DNA of 64,000 nucleotides, from contig CAJNOI010000274.1 in the NCBI GenBank assembly GCA_905250115.1, positions 28,787 to 92,786 on the forward strand, written 5' to 3'. Within the stretch, counting starts at the first letter, position 1, and the number at the start of each line of letters is the position of its first letter. Below the pieces are notes generated by a model. It did no database searches and was not told the origin of the DNA. It saw only the letters and a list, made by a program, of their open reading frames with translations. The DNA is from Adineta steineri. Lineage: Eukaryota > Rotifera > Eurotatoria > Adinetida > Adinetidae. Below, piece after piece: positions 23,839 to 35,800 of this stretch. The translations under genes were made by a program, and so were the position numbers.

Positions 23839-25662
23839 TTAGGTTAAAGCATAACCTAGAAGACCTTCATTTATTGTATTTTCACATTTTGAATCTGGTG
23901 AAATAAAATAATTCGAACCTGATCGACAACGATAAATAGGTATAGCATTTGGATTTGTTGTCTGATCTATATAAATATAACCTAGCGGGCCCCAAGCGTC
24001 TTGATTTTCACAATTTTGTTGAACACTAGGAAAATTTCTCTTATCATTTGTACGTGCGCATTCAAAAATAAGTTTTGTATTTGGTTGATATTCACGAAAT
24101 AATTTCCATGTACGTTCAATTTTATAACCACTTGGTAATGGTCGTGTTGTTGAAAAATGACCACTAATTGGATGTTTACCTCGTTTAAGTATAACATATG
24201 GTAGATTTTCAAATCCACATGATAATTTATTTGTTGTAATATCAAAACGATTTGTTAATGCCCATAAACTCCAAGCACGTTTATATTGACCAGATGTATC
24301 AACTAAACCTAGGCCAAGACCATCTTTTGTTTCAACTGGATGATCTTTCATACGATGATATATAAATAAATCAATATTTGGTGTTGATAAAATAATTTCA
24401 AAAGCAACACATAATTGATCATATTGTTTATTTTGATCAGAATTTGGTGACAGAGAATTAATACCATTTTCAGTTAAATATATTTTATGTGCTGATGGAT
24501 TATTTGGATAATTTTGCATAAGCCATCCAACAAGTCGATTGATATTTCCAAATGTTATTTTTGGCCAATCATTTCGACTAAATTCTGCACGAAGAAGATT
24601 TGGTGGATATGGATGATATGCTAAAGCCCATTGACGATTATCTAATTGTGGAACTAATTTTCTTAGAAATGTATGTGCAGATATAATCTATTTTAAATAT
24701 TATATATCAGTTAACTAATAACAAAAAAAACAAAGTAATAAATTCTATACATACAGGACTTGAATTATTAATATATTTATCAAGTGATGAATCAAAATGA
24801 TGTTCAAATGAAATTAATACTGGTGCTTGTACTTGTTCATGACGTATTGCATCATAAGCTGATGTATAGACTTGTGCATAATTTGTAACCCATTTATCAA
24901 TTTCACATGCTACTCCATCTCTACAACCAACATTATACCATTCAGCTGCATTTACTTCATTCATAATAACAAATTCTGTAATACGTCCATGATTATTTTG
25001 ACCATTAAAATACCAAGCTATAAAGCCAGCAAAACGACCAAATGCAATTGGATTATCAGGTGCACAAAAATTTTGATTTGCTTGCCGACAATTTGTATTA
25101 CTTTTACGAGCCCAGAATGGTGGTACAAGAAGTATACCAGTGACCATAAACTGTTGGCTTGTATAAAGTTTAATTGCTGCTTCATCAGCTGGTATAAAAC
25201 AATATCCATCATAATCGACTTCATTGCTTGAGCATGGTGCACGTTTTTCTTCAGGTTGATATGCTGCCCTGATTAAATATATAGAATCAATTAAATTACT
25301 AATATGATGTCCAGTATATGAAAGATAAAAGACAAAAAACTATATTAGAGCTATCTGTAATCTATGATATGTATGCTACTTTATTTTTATTTCCTAGGAT
25401 CATATGAAAATAATATTCATTAGGAATTTATTTACCAAACTAAATTTATTACAACTCCTCCAACTCCATTGCCTGTAAAGTCTTCTATTTTCCAATCATC
25501 TGGTTGAATTGCTTTGATTCCGTATACTGATCTTTGTGGATAAATACTAGGATCATTTAATTCATCAATCGATGGTCTATAAAATTTTTGATCCGACAAT
25601 GCATAGACAATGAATATTTTCCAATAAATAATCCAAAGTAATAAATCAAATGTTTTCTTCAT
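23839..25662 (-). CDS. Secreted glycosidase-like TIM-barrel protein (DUF5722-like), 3 exons, 529 aa
   Basis: Exons 25662-25436, 25268-24755 and 24687-23839 join in phase. The first 22 residues form a hydrophobic signal peptide (LLLWIIYWKIFIVYALS). The barrel has features of clan-A glycosidases: FVIMNEVNAAEWY, with a Glu at the acid/base position after Asn, and KIYLTENGINS, with a Glu in the usual nucleophile position. WALAYHPYPPN fits a substrate-loop strand. The last 80 residues (WGPLGYIYIDQ ... IPIYRCRSGSNYFISPDSKC ... LLGYAL) resemble a small carbohydrate-binding-like module common at the ends of secreted bacterial proteins. I place it near DUF5722 from memory of NEV-type motifs; the substrate is unknown. 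Homologues I can recall are bacterial or fungal, which suggests horizontal transfer followed by intron gain. Confidence 0.7.
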
Positions 25663-26955
25663 GATAGTATAGCATTATAAACATATTTTTACTCAAATAT
25701 TTATAAGTTGATTAAAATCTTTTAAGTTATTATATGTGATTAAATTGTTATATGATAAGAAAATCCTTTATATAACATAATTCTACCTATCGATCTGTTT
25801 TTTGTTTTTGAAAATAAATAAAACATCTGGTGCATCATAATGGAAAAAAAACAAAATAAATCTCCTACATAGATATAATTACACTAAAACAATTATTTAT
25901 TTGGGCTAAGTTGCACTTATTGCATAGGTTTAATAGTACTAGAAATCTAAAGAGAAAATTTGCAAATTATTTTTTTTTTGATAAAAAATAAATCTAAGTA
26001 GTTACATTAATAAGACATTCAGTACATTTAATAATACCATCGATAATAGTAATGTACATGATTCAAGAATTTTTGATGAACCATCCTATGTATATATATA
26101 ATTAAAAATCTGATATAAAAATAATTAGCTATTTCTATTTATTTATACGTTCATTTTTTTCTTTATGTATACTTATAGTTAATTCTAATTATTTAGAATG
26201 TTGTTTTACTAACACGATGTCTATTCTCAAAAAGAGAGATCATAAAAAAATTTCGAATATGATTTTACGTGTTTTTAGTTTTGAATTAACTTGTTTATTG
26301 TTACATAAAAGCATGATTTTTATACAGATTAAAATAGAATAATGGTTAAAATTTTTTATCTGATACAATGTAAAATGTATACCAAAAAAACGGTATTATT
26401 CATGAATCAATGTCAATGTTGGTTCTCAAGAAGAAAGAAAAAAAAGCATACTTAGAAAAATTTTTTAATAATATTGATATCTACTTAAGTTTATTTAAAA
26501 AGATCATCTAATCATTTTTATTTTTAACTTGATTCTCTCTTGAGATATGTAATAAGGTTAGTTTTGTTTTTATTAGAATGTATAAATAAAAGATTGATTA
26601 TTTATTACACATAATATGGATGATCACGATGCTTTAATTAGTTTTTAAAACGTTCAGCTCAATATAAATCTGTATCAACATTAGCACCTATTTATAATGT
26701 ATCAAATTGTGAATGGAGTAAAAATACATTTATAAAATAATTTGAAACATATAAATTCGTTTTTTCTTTTGAATAAAAAAGAAAAACAAAATTTTATTGT
26801 TGAACATAAACATCTTTGAAAAAAAACACGATTACAGAAGAAAAAAAAACAACTTTTTGTTCATGAAATACAAGAGAAAAAACACACGTTTAACATCAAA
26901 TACAAGAAAAAAAAACATGTTTCACATTAAGTACAAGAAGAAAAAAAACTACGAG
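25663..26955. other. AT-rich intergenic, nothing recognised
   Basis: No coding sequence supported. Poly-A and AAAAAAC-rich runs increase toward 26.8-26.95 kb, just past the stop of the cyclophilin gene, and probably represent its 3' flank. Confidence 0.5.
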
Positions 26956-27824
26956 TTATTTTTCACCACATGAATAAATTTTGATATTTGTTAATCGTGC
27001 ACCACCATCAGCATCAACATCTTGATCTGAAATATGAAAAAATTTATTCGAATTTTAATAAATGTGTTATTTATTTAACTTACAACGATCAGCAATTGAT
27101 TGTATAATTTCCATACCATTAATAATTTCACCAAAGACAACCTAAACAAATAATAAAAATGTATATTCTATGATAAAATTTAATAACATACCGAATTACC
27201 ATTTAAAGTTTCCGCTGGACCTACAAATAATATTAAAGATATTCAAATTTAATAATAATTAATTTATTCATACCTGATGTGATGCTGAAACGTGTCAGAC
27301 TTTTAGATAAATCCATAGTGATCAATCCTTCCCTATCATGAAGAAGTGAATTTAAGTGTTTTTCCTTTATTTTATTGATGAATCTATAAATTTAGAAGGT
27401 AAATAAAATAATTCAATCAAATAATTTTTTTTTACTTAGAGCCATCACTATTTGAAATCAGAACATCACCACCTAGAAAAAAGTGTTAATTAATTTACTA
27501 AAATTCTTGCATATAAATTGTTAATTATTTACCAGTTATAAATTTATTTTTCATAACGTAATTAAGTGTACTTCCTTCATAATTATAATTATATTTACTT
27601 CCACAACATCCTCGAAATAAATCTATCAATAATGAACAATTGAATAAATATTAACTAAAAACTTCGTTAGAGACAAAATAAAAATTCTCACCACAAGCAA
27701 CTGATGCCACAGTATCAAATAACTATAAGAAAGATTAAATAATAATTAAAACAATTGTTGAATCAAAAAGTGACATACTTTAATTATAATTGATTGATCA
27801 CACATGACGTTATTAATAGCAATA
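26956..27824 (-). CDS. Degenerate cyclophilin (PPIase fold), 8 tiny exons, 5' end unresolved
   Basis: Exons 27824-27779, 27722-27692, 27622-27533, 27472-27436, 27383-27274, 27220-27192, 27141-27084 and 27026-26956 (29-110 bp) join in phase with introns of about 50 bp. The product follows the cyclophilin fold: KLFDTVASVACDLFRG, YEGSTLNYVMKNKFITGGDV, HDREGLITM, LNGNSVVFGEIINGMEIIQS and a final IKIYSCGEK. Aligned to PPIA, catalytic or binding residues are replaced: Arg55 by Tyr, Phe60 by Lys, Gln63 by Thr, Phe113 by Ser, Trp121 by Thr and His126 by Ser. It is therefore probably a pseudo-enzyme. Translation could start at Met 27805, but the exon looks continuous to an acceptor at 27825, so upstream exons are likely; candidates are 28331-28231 and about 28438-28391, whose phases fit. 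Confidence 0.72.
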
Positions 27825-27884
27825 CTAATAAAACAACCCAGGTCAAAGAAGTGCGCTCGTAAACGATCGTATATGGAGAAATAC

Positions 27885-28087
27885 GACCGCGCGCGACCGT
27901 ATTTTGCCGTATTACCTGAGGTCGTATTACGATCGTATATCTCCGTACCGTAAACAGGAAAATACGATCTTTTACGACCGTTTTTCTTCGTAAACAATCA
28001 TAATTTTCCGTATACTGTACGGAGACATACGGTCGTAATACGGCCTCAGGTAATACGGCAAAAAATGGTAAAATACAGTCGTATACG
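27885..28087. repeat. Foldback repeat next to the cyclophilin 5' end
   Basis: Arms containing CCGTATTACCTGAGGTCGTA (near 27908) and its imperfect complement, GGTCGTAATACGGCCTCAGG (near 28034), form an inverted repeat about 60 bp per arm with extra GTCGTAT words throughout. GC-richer than its flanks and rich in CpG. It would lie in an intron if the upstream exon candidates are real. Confidence 0.7.
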
Positions 28088-28096
28088 GTCGTATTT

Positions 28097-28232
28097 GGGT
28101 GTGGGTGTGGGTGTTAATAACGTTTTATAATCTCACAGCTACACCCACACCGACTCTGCACTACTCAAATCTGCCTAGAGCCACATCCACACCCACACCC
28201 ACCCACACCCACACCCACCCACACCCACACCC
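28097..28232. repeat. Interstitial telomere-like repeats, inverted pair
   Basis: GGGTGTGGGTGTGGGTGT at 28097-28114 and, about 70 bp later, CCACACCCACACCC-type units at 28170-28231 in the opposite orientation. This is the same head-to-head arrangement as at 15.8 kb. Shorter CCCACCCACAC pieces recur at about 28989. Confidence 0.75.
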
Positions 28233-28438
28233 TCTACTATTATTATCATTTGATTCATTTGATGATGTTTCATTATCCACAAAGAATATTAATTGACGTG
28301 ATACATCTCCGGCTGATTTGGCTCTTCTTAACTAAATGAATATTTTTTTAATAATTATCAATGGAAATAACGGTGGCTACTTACTGGTTGAATTCGTGAT
28401 TTATTTTGAATATTATCATTTGAAGTGGTGATATAGGT
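28231..28438 (-). CDS. Candidate upstream exons of the cyclophilin gene
   Basis: Two segments read open on the minus strand with splice signals. 28331-28231 encodes LRRAKSAGDVSRQLIFFVDN and more, after an acceptor TTTAG; about 28438-28391 encodes NIQNKSRIQP before a GTAAGT donor. The donor after 28231 (GG|GTGTGG) falls in the first unit of the telomere-like array, and its phase matches the exon at 27824. No start Met was found, so the 5' end may be missing or broken. Confidence 0.3.
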
Positions 28439-29812
28439 GGTTTATTTATGAAAATAAATAAACAAAAATAAAGGAAAAATAACAACAGAAGAGAGGGGAG
28501 GAGATATGAATAGCTAGACGGGAAGAGTAAGTGATACTTAGAAGAGAAAAAGATGAACTGAACTATGTTTAAATATACTAGAGGGAAACAAAAGTAGGAA
28601 AAAATATAGGGAGAGAGAAAAAAGGAGCAGAACGAAAAAGAACCTGATGCGCGAAAACTGTGAAGACATCAGGAGGGGAGAGATATATGGAAGCTTGACC
28701 ACGAGCAGTGATCTAGTAAGTTAGCGGTAACTTGGTGACATTTGTTATCGCTAATACCTTCGCTCATGGGGGGAAAAAGGGGTCTCTCATGCGGCTACCT
28801 AGAGAGAGTAGGTAGGGGTAGGCGGGAGACACCTCAAGGAATAAGAGACAAGGAAAAAGAAAGCTCTAGGAACATGTTAAACAATAACAACACGAAACAC
28901 AGGGAAATTGATGCAATAATAAGGGTATGGCTCTGAATGTATGGGTACGAGTAGAATATAGTGATAAACTAGATTTGCTCGCTTACATACCCACCCACAC
29001 TCTAAAGCTGCTCATGCGACGATCTGTCCACATTTTCTATCTTATTAAAAAGTTTGTAAAATAAACGAACAGACTAAAACGTTTTTGATGATAAACTTGA
29101 ACATTCAAGGAAAGATATGATTAAACGATTTTCGAATAATAGTTTTCCGGTATACCACATGTACCAAAACCTGAATATATACAACAAAAAACAAAATATC
29201 TTCACAAAATCGACTAAATTTAATAGGACCTCCAACAAGTAATTATGCTCGATGCGGAGTATCTTGTACAACTTCCTGAAAATTATTATAAATTTTGTTC
29301 GATGAAAAACTTCATAAGAAAACCTATGTAATCAAGAAGAAATCTTTATTAAAATTTAATTTGTTATTTTCTTGATTATACTGAATTGAATTTTGTTCGA
29401 ACAAACATAATTTAATCTCAAAAACAAAAGTATTTTATTTCAATTTCTTTTTGATATTTTCATACAATAAGGTCGACAAAAAATAATTATCGATTATTAA
29501 TCATATTTGTGTAATATAATAAATAAAAAGTTTGAACAGTGAGACAAATAAAAATGGTACGGAATGTGTGAAATAAATAAAAGAAAGAAGAAGAAGAAAA
29601 AAATCTATTATGATATGGAATTAGTTCAATCACTGTTTAAATCGAATACACGACCAATCCGAAGTAAAAATTCTCGTAATATGTATCGTAATTCTGATTT
29701 TAAATCAAATACAACTATTTCACCAATCAGTAAATAAATTCCTTTTGAATAATATTTAAACTATTTAAAGAAACAAAAAAAATAAATTTATTCAACAGAA
29801 ATTATTTTTTAT
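28439..29812. other. Non-coding; 28470-28960 has unusual composition
   Basis: About 28470-28960 is purine-rich on the plus strand and richer in G than its surroundings (GGGGAGGAGATATG, TAGGTAGGGGTAGGCGGGAG). It has no open frame of note and may be a foreign or retroelement remnant. The rest is ordinary AT-rich spacer. A 40-codon frame at 29615-29737 (+) is too weak to call. Confidence 0.4.
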
Positions 29813-32800
29813 TCATACTCGTTCTTCATTAAGTTTTAATAATTTTGTTAATACAAGTATAAGAACATTTGTCCATGCATCACGATGAGTTTCAGATTGT
29901 AATGTTAAATAATATTCCAAACTATCACGAGTCAATCTAATATAAATAAATAGATTAAATTAACAGTTTCATGTTTGCATAAAATATATATATATTTCTA
30001 TCGTTCTCTGTTCTAACTCAAGTACAAGTGCATTTTCCTTTTGGTACATTAACGTTTAATGGTAATATGAAAGTATTTTCTATTCTTTCATTTAACTGTC
30101 GATTTTTGAGGCATATACGAAGTAATATAACATCTTTTTTTACCGTTTTTACTGAGAAAAAAAATCGTCGTGTTAAACTACTGTGTCCGTCACTGTTAAT
30201 AAAATTTATGTGTAACTTAATAAAATTAATGTAGTCACTGAAAAATTTCCTAATTTAGCCTATATATAGTCTGAAATCTAACTGAATATTAACAAAGATT
30301 ATTTTTAATACAAACTTAAGTATTCGATGTTTGAGTAAATCATTTGAATTAATATGTTTTTGATCACTGTATAAGCGGAAAAGAATACGGAATGCACAAG
30401 CAATACTATTTGTTTCTTGTACTAATAAATTTGGTTTTGCTTTGCCTCGATATCCTTTAAATAGAAAATAAAATAAAATAAAATAAAATAAATAATCATT
30501 TATATTTATTTTACCAGCTTTCCATAGAAAATTTCTTTGTTCATTATTAGAATTAAATGCACGAGCAAACATATGTGACTCAATTAAACAATCGACAAGT
30601 AATATTAATTGATCAAAACTCATATAATTATACATGCCATGTTCATTATAGATATCATCCGATTGAGAAAAATAATCCGATGTTTCTTGTCCAATCGTTG
30701 TATTTGCTAAAGCCTAAAAATATTTCAATAAGAATATCAGAAATCAAAAAAAAAAAATAAAATCTAATAAATCAGAGCAAATCAAACCATCCAACATGCG
30801 TTTTTTTATTTTTTGTACCTCTGATTCATCTGAAGTCGATTTCTATGAGTGATAGGTTAGTCAAATAGTATTAATAGTAAATAAATATATATATATGTAT
30901 ATTCTTACACGTGCTACAGAGTGATATTGCGAATCTTCTTTTCTGCTAGTTGATGGATAAAAAATAATATTATCAATGGCTTGAATAAGTTCGATTTGCA
31001 CAAGAGATTTAACTGTTAATGCTTGAAAAAGAGCAAAATCTGAATTTAATTCTAAAGATAAATTAATAAAATTTATTATTTGTAATGAACTTGTTTTTTA
31101 TTCAATGTAATACTTGTTCGTTCGCTAAGTGAACTACTTGATCGTCGATGATTTAAATTAGGTTCTTGATGATCCAATAAATTACTATTTACACTAGCTA
31201 TACTACTAACTCGTGCCAAACGATGCTGTTGACTTGATGCAGACTCAACTGCTGCATAATCAAATGAACTATCTGTACGATCAAGCATCTAAAATATTTT
31301 CGAATGAATAGAAGATATTTTTTTGTATTTCAAAATTTAAATAATTTACAACTGTTTCATTAATTATTCCCATTCCTGATTGTTCAGCATCGGGTCGCCA
31401 TGTTAATAACCTAGAATAGTATGTTGATAAATATTTTAAATATTTATATGATTGAATAACTCACATTTCTGGTACAGTTGAACGAAAAACTTCTAATATA
31501 CAAGTACATGTTCTTTGCCAAATATCGGGTGTAAAACGTTGACCACAACCAATAACAAAATTTTCTAAACAATTCGTTCCTGATTTTGCTAACTGTTCAT
31601 TATCTAGAAATATAAATTTACATGAAACAATTATCAGTAGTTTTTATTTCTAAATAAAATATCTTACCTTGATTAACACACCATTTTAATTGAGAATATA
31701 AATCAATAACAAGTGATTCAGGTATATCATCATAAAATTGTGAACATACATCCACAATGGCATATAATGCATGATTACATGTTGTTGTCATCCATTCAAT
31801 TTTCTAATCGAATAATTAAGAGAAATTAACAGATGAAAAAGACAGAGTTTCTATTATTATTATACTTCTATTTGTGTATCTGGTAGTTTCATATTATCAA
31901 AAATACGAAAAACAATATTAAATAATTCAATCCACCAATTATGAGTAAATGCTTCGCCATAACTTTTCATTATTTCAAACATAACTGTTAATGCTCTAGA
32001 ATAATAACAAGATAATATTTAATAAATGATCACTGTTTAATTATGTATAGTATATGTTCTAAAGATTGACTGTCATGACTAGTTGTAGCTACTCACTATC
32101 AATTAAACTATAAAATTTCAGTCTAATAATCTTTAGGTCTAGTCAAAATCTTCGCCCAGTTCATACTAATAAAAATAGTCAGATTATAATAAACTCCAAT
32201 ATTTTTATGGTTGATTTCCTTCCGCATAATCTAACTTAGGGTAGAAATTGATTTTAGGTCGATTTAATTCATTTCTGATCTTTTTACCATTATTAAGTAT
32301 AGTCTTGACTTTGCTATGATTTTAGTAAAAACTCTAACAAGATTTCGAATAAAATCTTACCTTGTTCTAACATCGAGTTTACATCGACTAATAATACAAG
32401 ATAATTCAAATAAAATCGGAAACCATCCTTTAACCCAAACACGATCTTCTTCAGGTACGTTAATTAAGTCTTCTCCTGCATGTTCACAAAAAATCTAAAA
32501 TTAAACACATTTGTCTTTATCATCCTATTAAAACCATTCAACCTGTGGTTTTTCTGCAACATATTTTGCACATTGTCTAATTAATCGAATTGCTTCCATT
32601 GATGTATCGGGAAATGAAACATTACAAGCAAATTCTGATAAACATTTAACAGCATCTTGAAAACTATCAAGTATTGATGAAAAATTACGATCAAATACAA
32701 CACCTAACATTTATAATAGAAACTTTTGTTTAATCAAATATTTTTTTTTATTTAATTAACATACCAATAATAAGTGTACACGATTGAAAAGCTAATTCAA

Positions 32801-35800
32801 CAATTTGTACATCTGTATCTGTTGCAGCCATTTGAAAAACGCTAAAAATATTTTTCCAACCTGAACGAATATTTTTTGCTTGTGCATCAACAAAATGTGT
32901 TATACAACGAACAACCATATCACGTATAATTATTGATCTAAATAAAACAAAAACAATAAGAATTATTTTGATTATTTCAAATGAAAATGAATACATACGA
33001 ATTTTTTTTCATAATTATTTCAAATGGTTTAAGAAATTCTTTTTGAAAACGAAAATTTGGAAATTCGCCTTTTTCAAGAAATTTCATTGATAATTGTCGT
33101 AAAGAATCAACTGCGAAAAAACACACATCTTGTGATGGATGACAAGCAGCCTTCAATTAATTATCATAAAAATAGAATACTAAGAAACACGAAGTTACAT
33201 ACTTTATTAAAATGTTCACCAACAATTTCCCATATTCGTGACCATTGAAGTCGAATACGTCCCATATTATAATATGATATTTCAATAACTTTTAATAAAC
33301 TAAACATTCGAGGAGGTGTAGAATATAATTCATCCATCGATACATGACATAAACTTTGAACAAACGATACTAGAGAAAAAGCAATTTGTCAGAAAAATCT
33401 AAATTATAGAAAAACAATATTTCGTACCAATAGCATCACCATCTAATCGTGCTGATCCAGAGAAAATACGATCAACAGCAACGACAATATTTTGAGTAGT
33501 TGTTATATGAATTTGATCTTGCATTGATTGCAAACGTTTGTTTAATTGACCTATCAAATAATTACAAGATTAACCAAACAATTCATACTTCATTTCGAGA
33601 TGAAGTTATACACAGAAATTTTCTCTTTCAATAGTATATTTTTTTTTCAATCTAAATTTTATGGCTACTGAAGACAGTGGCCGATCTAGGATTTTAGAAG
33701 GGAGGGGGCGATTTCGGCTAAAAGCTATTTTTTGAGTCCAACCGAAGTAGTCTGAACACATTTTTTCGTTCATTTTTGCTATAAAAAATCAAAAAAAAAT
33801 TCGGAAGAGGGGAGGCGATCGTCCGCTACTGGCTGAAGACTATGATATCTTTCTTTTTTGAACACAAATAAGAAATAGATCTTAAACATACTTTTTTCGG
33901 TATTAAAAAGATTATCAAATGGTAAACTAAATGTCGTTGATGTATTATGTGTTGGTAAATGCGAATGATTATCATAATGATGATGACTATTTTTACCCGA
34001 CAATCTTGCTTTATTATCATTAATACCAAATAATTGTGCTAATTCTAATTGACTAATACATTTTAAAATCTAGAAGAAAATTTTATTAAACAAATAATTA
34101 TCTTTTGAAGAAATATACTTACATCATACCAAGCTTCACCAAGATAATTTCCATCAGTTTGGGCAATTGATATTAATGCTTTCAGGCATTCAACATTCTT
34201 TGCTTTGATTTCCATACCTTGTGATGTTGTCATAAGGAATGTAAAACGTGATAATGCTTGAATAAATGCATTACGTTCAAGCTAAAAAAAAGTAATTCAA
34301 TCGATTTTTGTTTTCAGATAATATATAATTATTATAAAAATCAAACCTCCATATGAAAAATACAAGCTATACGAATAGCATAACTAATACCAGTTAAACA
34401 TAAATTTATAAGATCAATATGATGACTATCTTGAAGATTAACACTAAATGCTGCTAAGCATGGTGACCATGCTTTCTAAATTATGAAAAAAGTCTTTTTA
34501 TTAAATTGTTTTGATTAAATATATATATATATTCACTTGAAACATTGGTCGAACATGTTCAAGATGTTTTGCAATCGTAAATTCTTCACTTATTGTACCA
34601 GCATTTGACATTAAATCTCTTGCAATTAATTCAACATCTTTCATTTGAACATTAAATAATAACTCTCGTTGTTTATCATTAATAATATTTTCTTTTGTTC
34701 CACGTTTTACTGATGTTACTTTAAGTTTAATTTCTTCATTTTTAATTTCATCATAAATTTTTGATAAAAATTCTTCAGGTAAATCACGACTATCATTTAT
34801 ACCACGGTTCATTTTTATATATTGTTCTTTAGTCATTTTTTTCTTTACCTATAATTTTACATCGAGCATATTTAATATGTTTAGTTAAATTTACTTACAT
34901 TGACACTATGTAAATCTGTTGTAAGCATGATTACTGAATAAGCTAAGACATAAGCAGCATCAGCACTGGCAAAAATTTCCAAACTAAAATTAAATAGAGT
35001 AAAGCGATTTGAAATAGTTTAACCAGTAAAATTCAATTGTATGAGATTTCCAAATATCATCACTTATCAAAGAATTGATGAACTACGGCCACTGCTCTCA
35101 AAGAAATATGAATGCAGCATATATATTAACAAGGACTGATACGTTTTCTTATAGATCTTTTTCAATTTTAAACTTTTTGGCTAGAACTTAACACAGCTTT
35201 CGAGAATGGCCAGTAGGGTTAAAGTCTCTAAGGATTGTTATGATACTGCTTTTGGAGAATCGTGAACGCACACTTGGACTTTCGCCATTGGTAAATGTCT
35301 TATTAGCGAAATTTGCGTAAGCCCTTTTTTTTACATATCTGTATATATTCTTACTTTGTATTACATTCACAAAATCTTCCAGCAAATTTTTCCATTAATC
35401 TATCAATTTTTTGTGCTTCACCAGGTAAACGAAATCCGGCAAGAAATTGTCTTAATGCTGCTAAAAATTCCATATCCGTAAAATCAAGTTGATCTATATA
35501 TGCATACATAATTTTTTTATGATGTGTAGCTTCTTCACCCAAACAATCTCCAATAACTGTTTTATCTAATACATCTTGATATGAATGAAAAAATTGTGCA
35601 ATTTCTTCTGGTTCATTATTTAAAAGATTTTTTTCACATAAATATGCCAGGCCTTTTTTAGCATGTTGATTAAATAAATCAATTCCTTTTTCAAATAATT
35701 CTTTACGCTGACGAACTAATTCAAAATCATTAATATTTTCTGATGATTGAGACGAATTTATTGAACCACTAGAATCTGTACGATGCATTCCACTACCAAC

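Noticed and set aside
27746-27997. Reading frame that runs from the cyclophilin through the foldback
   Set aside because: The part upstream of 27825 is translated repeat; a polypyrimidine tract and TTAG acceptor at 27825 explain the true exon edge.
28649-28664. CTGATGCGCGAAAA as a second hammerhead core
   Set aside because: The essential A after CUGAUG is missing and stem II is absent, so it does not match the ribozyme consensus.
29615-29737. 40-codon small open frame
   Set aside because: No homology, no acceptor or promoter, and length is expected by chance.
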